This document shows positions 56,663 to 64,000 of a DNA stretch of 64,000 nt, in pieces. Below the pieces are notes generated by a model. The model was not told the origin of the DNA and searched no databases. It worked only from the letters and a program-made list of their open reading frames with translations. The position numbers and the translations under genes were made by a program. The stretch covers positions 492,927-556,926 of the forward strand of contig NMRB01000096.1 in the NCBI GenBank assembly GCA_002633025.1, given 5' to 3'. The stretch comes from Notospermus geniculatus. Lineage: Eukaryota > Nemertea > Pilidiophora > Heteronemertea > Lineidae. Each line of letters starts with the position of its first letter. Position 1 is the stretch's first letter.

Positions 56663-59600
56663 ATGGCTTCGATGGAGGTAGGCGAGAAATTTACTCCCAA
56701 ATTGACCGATTTGCATCGTAATAAACCATTGTTTTATGATCCGTTTGGCTCCATTTAATGATCAGTTATGCGTGCTCTTCGTAATTGTATGTGCCAATTA
56801 TTGTCTACCTGACTTCATTGGTTTTTCTTGCGGTTAAAAATGACATCACGGATTGACGACGAATCAAATCAATCAATGACAATCATCATGCACTGGATTC
56901 TGCGCATACATCCACATACATGATGACATAGGCCTAGGCCTACATGACATAGGGCCTAGGCCGGCCTACGGGGATACGGTAGGCCTACATGACATAGGCC
57001 CCTAGGGCCGACACGTACATTTGTGCACAAGTAGGCCTAGCCTGATGGAGTGGTGGCTTAACCATGTTAACTGCATCCCCACCACATTTTAGGGCTATTG
57101 TTAGGGTTAGGAACAGTGTTGGTGGTGGGGGATAATGCAAAAATGCCGGGGAAAATCAACGTCAAATCGGCCAGAAAACTTACTTTAATCAGAAATTTTT
57201 TCACACAAACCTTGTCCTTGATCTTTCTTTCACGTTTTCCACTGGTTACGAGCATGCGCAAATGCGCGATGTGTTGCACAAATCGGTTTTTAGATTTGAA
57301 CTGCCTGATCGAGACATTCCTCCTGTTCAAGCACCAACATAATATCCCGTTTCGGACACAACCTCCCAGTCGGGAGACGCAACATCCCAATTGGGAGGTG
57401 ATCTCCCGATGCGGCAAAAGTTCCTGACTGATACTGCGAATGCCTCCCATGATGCTATGTCATTGTCATGATGTGAGAGTGCCCGCTATTTCATGATTTA
57501 GGCCTAGGCCTACTGGGTATGTGGCGGACACACTCGATCAAAAACAGCGACATCAGCATCAGCGAGACATCCAGTGTCTCCCCCCCGCCCCCATATTTTA
57601 ATGTCACATGTCATTGCTGTTTAATCTGTCAATCTTTTGTTGGGGGGGGGGCAAGGGGCATATGCATTGGCAGATGGGGCAGTGAAAAATATTACACCGA
57701 TAGGCCTGCCCTAGGCCTATTGGGACAGAGTCCCAATCAATTGCAGTTAATTGCAATTAATCCCAATTTGCAATTGCAATTAATTGCTAGTGACTCACTG
57801 TGACTGACTGGAATGGAGTGTGGATTGACATTGCAAGATTGTGTGGACTTAATTTTATTGTGGTGTGGTGTCCTCAGCTAGAATGCATAGGGCCTACCGG
57901 TATTTGAATATGTCAGGCTATGTCTGTGTTGGAGGCTACTGTATGTGACATTGTAATAATATGGGGCCTAGGCCTAGATTGGCCAACCCTATGCTGGATG
58001 CTTGATGTCCTGACATCATATAGACCTATTTAATTTAGGTCTAATTTCAGTGGTAATGTTGCAAAAATTGTTGGATTGTATGTAATGTCATGTGGTGACA
58101 TCAGCACTGACTATGTCACTACATGACATTATGCCAGTTTGTAACTCCTCTGCATCAAAGTTTGGATTCATAATCAAACGTTATCCTGGTGCAGCAGTAG
58201 CCTTCACCGCAATTTAGACACACTGAATTGATTAAATGATGGTGATTGAAATCCATGATTAAGTAATAGGGGCAAATTATTTTACATGCATCATGCTAGA
58301 GAATGTGGTGAGGTGTCAATTTAATCTCCATCTAGTCAAGTTTTTTAAAAACAACTTTCATTCAGCTAGAAATACTGAAAACATTGGATGGCAGTGATGG
58401 GCAAAACAGTCAATTTACTTTTTTTATGGTTTGGTTGTGGAGTAGTCAAGGCAACGGCACACCACAGTAGCTCTCTCAGCGATGAACTATCAATATTATC
58501 ATCCCACAGTGATATTGACCACTTTTGAATTGAAATTAAGTTTTGAGCTTGGATTGCACCTGCTGCTCTTCTGTTTGATTGTTAGTGAACTGTGATTGTT
58601 GTGTGTGGCACCCCTTGGCGATGAATTGGACAACATTCAATAGGTATACTTGGACCATATGACACAATTGTGTTACTAGATACTGCATTGATGTATTGGG
58701 TCATATCATATGAATAAAGACTAGCAAATGCTTTTATTTGAATTTTGCAATACAAATGCACTAGGCTATGCTGTACAAAACTGAAGTAAAAGCATTTGCT
58801 AGTCTTTATTCATATGACCTATTGTTGGTTTTGACAAAACCTCAGACGATCCCCTGAGGCAGGGTGTGAAAAAGTTGTACAATGTAATAGTCTGATGGTT
58901 GGGCTTGTGTGGGAATCATTTGTTGTAGTGGTTCAATGAATGCTCCATGGGCAGTGTAGTTTGCAGCTATTTTGCCAAAAGGTGATCTATCTGAATTCGG
59001 ATTTGTTACATGTAGGATTGGAGAGTTGTTTCACTGACATCACATGCGGGAGGTAGGACTGAACAAGTTCCATCTTTGCAGCATAGTTTTCAGTTATCCA
59101 TCCAATTGAACATGTCCAACATGTTAAATCTCTATTTTTAGCTCATTTCTGGTTTGATTTCTTTTTTTAGAAACGGCTCGCCAAGGAGCTCCAGCAGCTA
59201 AAAGCACACCCTCCACCGGGAGTGTCAGTGGATTGGGATAAGATGGGATCAAGCTTGGCTGAGTGGATTGTGGAGCTGGAAGGTGCCGAGGAATCCTTAT
59301 ATCGTGGCGAAAAATTCAAACTCCAGTTTAAATTTGGTCAGCGTTATCCATTTGAATCGCCTCAGGTATGAATAGCTCTGCTTGGTTTGATTAGTGGACT
59401 CTTTTATTCCTCATGTCATTGTCTCATTCCCAGCCTGATGATGACAGTGCCAAGTTAAATTGAAGGTATTTCTGTGACAAAATGTCGTGAATAAGGCATA
59501 GTCGTAAATAACTTACAACAGGCAAATGTCATCCGCGGTGCCAGCACTGAGTCCGACCAACTTTGGATCAAATAAGGAGACCTGTACGTATTTTGGTTTT

Positions 59601-60659
59601 GACATGATCTGCTCCTGTTTGGTAAGGTATCTCTATCTCTGTGTATTCTTCCAGGTTACATTCATTGGCACCAACATTCCAGTTCATCCCCATATTTACA
59701 GTAATGGCCATATTTGTCTATCAATCCTGACCGATGATTGGTCTCCTGCTCTCTCCGTTCAGTCAGTCTGTCTCAGCATTGTCAGCATGATGAGCAGCTG
59801 TAAAGAAAAGGTAAATCACTTCTCCATTCACACATTTTCTTGTGACAAGACTTGTTTTGTTCCTAACAACTTGTGTATCCTTGAAGTAATTCCATTTCAA
59901 TCCAGGCTTACCGTACATGTATGTTGATGTTATAAATATTCGTGGATAGGATTTTATCCCCTGCTGCATTATTGTATTATGTTTCATAAATTGGCTGTCT
60001 TTCTTTTTCAGAAACGGCCACCAGATAATGCCTTTTATATAAAAACATGTAGTAAAAATCCTAAGAAAACAAAATGGTGGTATCATGGTAAGTATCAGGC
60101 AGATTTTGAACCAACGTGAAAAATAATCAGTGGTTGGTGTATGTCTTGTTTCAACGGGGTCTTGCCAAATGATGAAACTATCAATATGGTTTCTTTTGGC
60201 TGGCATAGTGGGCCATTACCGATACTTCATTTGTTGCATCATTGTGTAAAAGTATGGATGAACTCTGGACATGTTTCATTGTCATCATACTCCACGTCAC
60301 CTGTATCTATTGATTCTTTCAACCCTGGATATAGGATCCAGAAGTTTCTAGCACCTTCCTATGACCGTAATGACCAGGCTTAATGATTGTCTCTTATCAT
60401 GGATGACGTGACTAGAAAAGTGCATCTGTTTTCCATCATAGCATTTTCTAGATGATTCCATGGATCTAGATGCCACTAGTCGGTGGAGGTGTTTATTGTT
60501 GATCTACTGTTTACAACATAATTGGAATGTCATAAAAACTTCTTGTGTACATTCACAGGTGGATTTTGCCATCGTCTGAACTGATGAAGTTCAAACCTCA
60601 AACTCGCACTTCTTTCAAAAGATTTTTCCCCCATTCTTTTTTCAGATGATACGGTATGA
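56663..60659 (+). CDS. UBE2W: Ubiquitin-conjugating enzyme E2 W, 5 coding exons, 151 aa
   Basis: E2 that transfers ubiquitin to the alpha-amino group of substrate N-termini, working with E3s such as CHIP. Exons: 56663-56677, 59171-59365, 59655-59810, 60012-60087, 60646-60659. The product is exactly 151 aa, as in vertebrates. Catalytic Cys91 lies in NGHICLSIL. The family-specific [10 protein letters not shown] has His where most E2s have HPN, a known UBE2W trait. [16 protein letters not shown] and [13 protein letters not shown] follow. The C-terminus KTKWWYHDDTV keeps the flexible tail needed for N-terminal selectivity, ending Val instead of Cys. The first coding exon encodes just five residues (MASME) and the last only four, so automated gene finders would probably miss both. 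Intron 1 is 2.5 kb and contains a MITE (58707-58816) and a TAGGCCTA-rich tract. Confidence 0.97.
56928..57040. repeat. TAGGCCTA-rich cluster in UBE2W intron 1
   Basis: The palindrome AGGCCT, mostly as TAGGCCTA, occurs repeatedly within about 110 bp (TAGGCCTAGGCCTACATGAC, GGTAGGCCTACATGACAT and similar), with CATGACATAGG as an interspersed word. The motif is common throughout the window but densest here. Confidence 0.7.
58707..58816. mobile_element. Palindromic 110-bp MITE in UBE2W intron 1
   Basis: CATATGAATAAAGACTAGCA through AATGCTTTTA is matched by TAAAAGCATTTGCTAGTC through TTTATTCATATG on the other side. A diverged relative (GTGCAAAACTGAAGTAAAAG then CACTTGCTTG) lies at about 24305-24340 in CYRI intron 5. 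It has no ORF. Confidence 0.88.
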
Positions 60660-61432
60660 TGGCGGTATTAGCCAGGCCTATTTCATGAAATCGTAAGTGT
60701 GTTCAGCCGAGGAAAAACAATATCATCACTCAAGGGTTGCATGCTTGGTTTAAGCTGATTATGCCAGCACATGTACTAATCTCTAAAGTGGTGGATTAGA
60801 TTGAAATGCTCCTAAAATGCTGACAACTCATCTATATCATATCTGGCATTGTACGTTGTGGATAGAATGCTTCAACTTCAAGGTGTGAGGTTTCTTCAAC
60901 GAACATTTACTGCTGGAATGAAGTTATTCATGCCAAGACTGAGTGATCTGAGAGGCTTGAAGACTTAAAAAGAGATATGGGTACTGGACCCCCAAATTTT
61001 TATGAGCTCGGTGTTTTCATGAAGTCGCATCAAAATACTGAACAAGGCATGAATTGAATGTTCGCAAATGATGGCATTTCCAACAAATTATGTGCTATCA
61101 TGAAATTTATTGGATGTGAGTTCCAGATATCAGATGTTCAGTGAAAAAGGCCGTAAGGTTTGGGGTTCAGTCATTTCTGTTAAGAGTATGAGCTTTAACA
61201 CTTAGTCTTGTCAGGCGTGTAAGGAATCCGTGCCACTCTTTTCCTTATGCCCCTTGTAACCACGGTTCCCTCAAACTTATATAAGTGACTCTAGTCGATT
61301 TCGACTTAGCTTCTTTTCAAAATCCATTGAATGTTGTGATGTATTGAAGTCTTGTGTTACAATGACGAAGGGGACCCTGGTTAAACAAAGACTTCTATCC
61401 ACTGGTGAAGTAACTCAATCTGATCATGCAAT

Positions 61433-61438
61433 AATAAA
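61433..61438 (+). terminator. Candidate proximal poly(A) signal of UBE2W
   Basis: AATAAA 774 bp after the UBE2W stop. A second AATAAA at 62905-62910 could serve a 2.2-kb 3' UTR, which would then include the MITE and hairpin at 62.1-62.7 kb. The sequence alone cannot choose between them. Confidence 0.4.
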
Positions 61439-62164
61439 TTTGTATATAATGTGTATAAACAACAATATTGTGTAGATATTTGTGTTGTGGTGATTATGCC
61501 TGGGCTCTCATTTGTGAGCTTTGTGCAGCCATAGCCGTAGATTATCATAAAAAATTCATAAGCGCGTGCTCGCTTATGAATTTTTGATATTCAGTTCATG
61601 ATGGAGGTGTGCCCGTAACTTGGATAAACGGTGGTGCAAGATGGCTGTTGTCGATAGAAAAAGCACCTCAAGGACCACAGAGTGTTTTACCAGAGATCAT
61701 CTATTGTATCAGTGTAGAGTTGTGACTAATAGGCGCTTTCCACTGGATGGGGGTCAGTGATATTTGACAGCGTCACTGTGAAATCTCAAGTCCTTTATCC
61801 TGTGTTGTGTATGCTTTGCCTGTACATGATATTTATCATGCTTGCTAATTTGTTGTTTATTTATTACTGGTCACTCTGTGATTTAACTGATAATGTGCAT
61901 ACATGTATGACTGGGTTTGTTTATCAACATTTACTGCCTTCTTACCACATACTGAGGTAACCTCTGATTACCGGTACCTCAGAACGTTGTTCCATGGTTC
62001 GGATCAGTCGATTTAACATGGCTGTGCTGTGCTGTTGTCCCTACAGATGCTTGAAGTGCTGTCTGTCAGTCAAGGAATGAGAAGTCGGCATTCAAATCAA
62101 CCACCCTCAGATGGTGAGCCTTATCCAGTGATTTTGGGCTTTATAGTCACTTGTTAGTCAAGTC

Positions 62165-62498
62165 GCCTCTCTGTGTGAGAGTTTTCTTGTAAGTGTTGGC
62201 TCTCTATGGGTAACTCAACCATAGAAAACTATGGGCAGTCATTTGTGTCATTGATCTCAGTGTACGTCATGAGGAATCCCTCTATGGTGAATGGGGGCAA
62301 TAGCCGACTTTTTCAATAGGTGTCACTAGTGGTTAAAACTATTGAAATGAAACTGACATCCCGGTCCTGATCAATCTCCCAACAAAAGGCGCCCATTGTA
62401 TTAGGACCGTGTTTCGGTGTGTTGCCCTCTGTTGAGCTAGTGTCCCCATTACCCATTGAGAGCCAACTCGCACAAGAAAACTCACATGGAGGAGCATC
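62165..62498. mobile_element. ~330-bp MITE with GTGAGTTTTCTTGT...GGCTCTC ends
   Basis: The left arm GTGAGAGTTTTCTTGT, then GTTGGCTCTCTATGGG, is matched in reverse by the right arm CCCATTGAGAGCCAAC, then CACAAGAAAACTCAC. It is the most complete copy of the family seen as fragments at 25345-25470 and 31975-32070. It may sit in the UBE2W 3' UTR. Confidence 0.8.
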
Positions 62499-62613
62499 TT
62501 CAGTCTCTATGTTTACTACGATGCCGGTAATGTCCGTAATTTTGTTCATGTTTTAGAGTGAAACAGCTTGGTGGTGCTTAACCCGAAATGTAATGTGTCT
62601 GCAGTATCCAGTT

Positions 62614-62737
62614 AGAGATCCATGCCTTGCAGTTTGAGGAATGGGAGAGTGATTGCTCTCCTCATGAACAATAGAGCTTCATTGTTCACGAGGAGAGCAA
62701 TCACTCTCCCACTCCTCAAACGGCCAGGCCTGGAGAT
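62614..62737. repeat. Long hairpin with 42-bp nearly perfect stem
   Basis: Arms 62631-62672 and 62681-62722 pair at 40 of 42 positions around an 8-nt loop (62673-62680). Weaker pairing continues outward to AGATCCA on both sides. The stem includes GGGAGAGTGATTGCTCTCCT. The shape resembles a microRNA precursor but is longer and more perfect than usual, so a small MITE is the likelier origin. Confidence 0.85.
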
Positions 62738-62939
62738 CCACAGTGACAGAAATTTCATTTCCAAGTTTTTTACTCATTTCTCAGTGCTGGATATTCCGTT
62801 GTGAATGTTTTCTGCCTGGTGAATGGTTCTGATGGAATATATAACAATATGAATGGCACGTTGCTTCAACAGCGCCATAAACTACATGTTGTGTTTATGA
62901 TTCTAATAAAATGTTCCATCTTGAAAGAATTTTTGTTTC

Positions 62940-64000
62940 CCTTAATTAATGTCTTCCTTGTACTTTGCTGTGGTGAATGAATGGTGTGGTCTGGGAGTCG
63001 AGTTCACCACACTTTGTGGCATTCCTTTAACCCGTTAGCTGGGTAGGATGTCATATTACGCCATTACGAAATCCGCAGAGTCCCCAAAAACACCTGAGGA
63101 TCATAGCTTGCGTAGGAAGTAATGGTATATGCCTTGCAAGGAAATGGCGTTTCACAGTGCGTAGGACGGTATATCACGTCTGGAACCTTGTGTGTCAAAT
63201 ACTTTTTTTGGCAAATTTTTTAAAGAAGGCCACAAGGTCACTCTAGTCTTGAGAAGGACCGTATTTCTTGAACGTATCGGTGTGAATGCACATCTTGGCT
63301 CCAAAGACAGATCCCTGACCCGCCCCAATTAATTCTCATGTGATACAGATGGTGAAAGTCTTTGACAGCACAGCTAGAGGTTTTCTCTCAGCTCGCCAGC
63401 TGTATATCTAATTCGCCCAATGTTGTTTAACTCGGTATTCAATACCTAATTGGAAGGGGCAACTGGTTTGTCCCGGCAAGACCGAGGGAGGATAGCTCCG
63501 CGGCCCAGACGGAATTGGGTCAATTTGACGGGTTCAGACAACAGAAAAACAAAAAAAGGATAATCCTGGTTTCGTTTATCTTTTCGAAATTTGCATGAGA
63601 AAACATCGGAAATAATCCATGAAAGCAGTTTATCTTTGTTCATATGTAGGCACCATGTGATAAATTATCAGGTGTGTTGCCTTTTTAAGCTGTTAAACTG
63701 CGATATTGACGCATCTGATCGCAGTTTTGGCCGGTCACGCGCGCTCAGCGTTTTGTTGTTCCTTCTATCTACCACATCATGACATGCATGATGATGACGA
63801 GGCCAAGGCTACATGCACATCACATGCACAACATGATGCATGACATGTATGTCATGATGTTCTACTAATCTGCAAATAGCATGCAGATAGGCCTACAACT
63901 GACATGACTGAAACTGATGACTGTAAGTCATGTGCATCAGCATCAGGCTAGGCCTAACATTTAAGACATGTATTTAATTGTAAGCATACGTCAGAGGGGT
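62940..64000. other. Right edge, no gene recognised
   Basis: No family-like ORF. The last 230 bp are rich in CATGATG/ATGCATG/CATGACATG words, a low-complexity tract of alternating short palindromes. Confidence 0.55.

Overview
The window is eukaryotic nuclear DNA from a marine invertebrate animal. Every recognisable gene is split into short exons with GT-AG introns (one GC-AG). Their products match conserved animal proteins, and the DNA between exons is full of MITEs (short non-autonomous inverted-repeat transposons), tRNA-derived SINEs and repeats rich in the TAGGCCTA palindrome. The phylum is not resolved. The repeat style (ACTGTAAACCGTG-ended and GGACACCTCTC repeats, and a repeat carrying TGACCTTGA/TCAAGGTCA) seems compatible with a lophotrochozoan or an invertebrate deuterostome. 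There are no bacterial operons, no CRISPR array and no complete tRNA or rRNA genes. All exon joins below were made by eye from homology, splice dinucleotides and phase.

Layout. 1-19 kb: no gene recognised. It opens with two inverted arrays of about 60-bp tandem repeats, then mostly anonymous DNA, an 877-N gap (14330-15206) and a few SINE/MITE copies. 19171-31645 (minus): CYRI/FAM49, a RAC1-binding regulator of actin, 10 coding exons, 325 aa. 31.6-37.6 kb: intergenic DNA or CYRI upstream intron, including a near-identical 1-kb tandem duplication meeting at a single N (33717). 37633-41471 (plus): MTG1, a mitochondrial ribosome-assembly GTPase, 9 coding exons, 326 aa. 41794-52121 (minus): DNAJC21, a ribosome-biogenesis J-protein, 14 coding exons, 545 aa. 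Its intron 10 holds, on the opposite strand, a secreted C-type lectin gene (43745-46252). That lectin has two candidate first exons and an approximately 85-residue His/Asp/Glu-rich insert in the lectin fold. A 1.6-kb duplication meeting at another single N (46947) copies the lectin's last two exons and DNAJC21 exon 10. 54408-56413 (minus): BPNT2, Golgi 3'-phosphoadenosine phosphatase, 5 coding exons, 349 aa. 56663-60659 (plus): UBE2W, the N-terminal ubiquitin-conjugating enzyme, 5 coding exons, 151 aa, head-to-head with BPNT2 across 249 bp. 60.7-64 kb: probable UBE2W 3' UTR, a MITE, a strong hairpin and low-complexity DNA.

How the genes relate. The five conserved genes are housekeeping and functionally diverse: actin control, mitochondrial translation, cytosolic 60S maturation, Golgi sulfation by-product removal, and ubiquitination. 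Their proximity is ordinary animal gene packing, not an operon. Arrangements worth noting are the convergent MTG1/DNAJC21 pair (322 bp between stop codons), the divergent BPNT2/UBE2W pair and the nested lectin. The lectin is the most unusual gene. Both single-N duplications look like assembly junctions between overlapping or allelic contigs, so copy-number claims there need caution.
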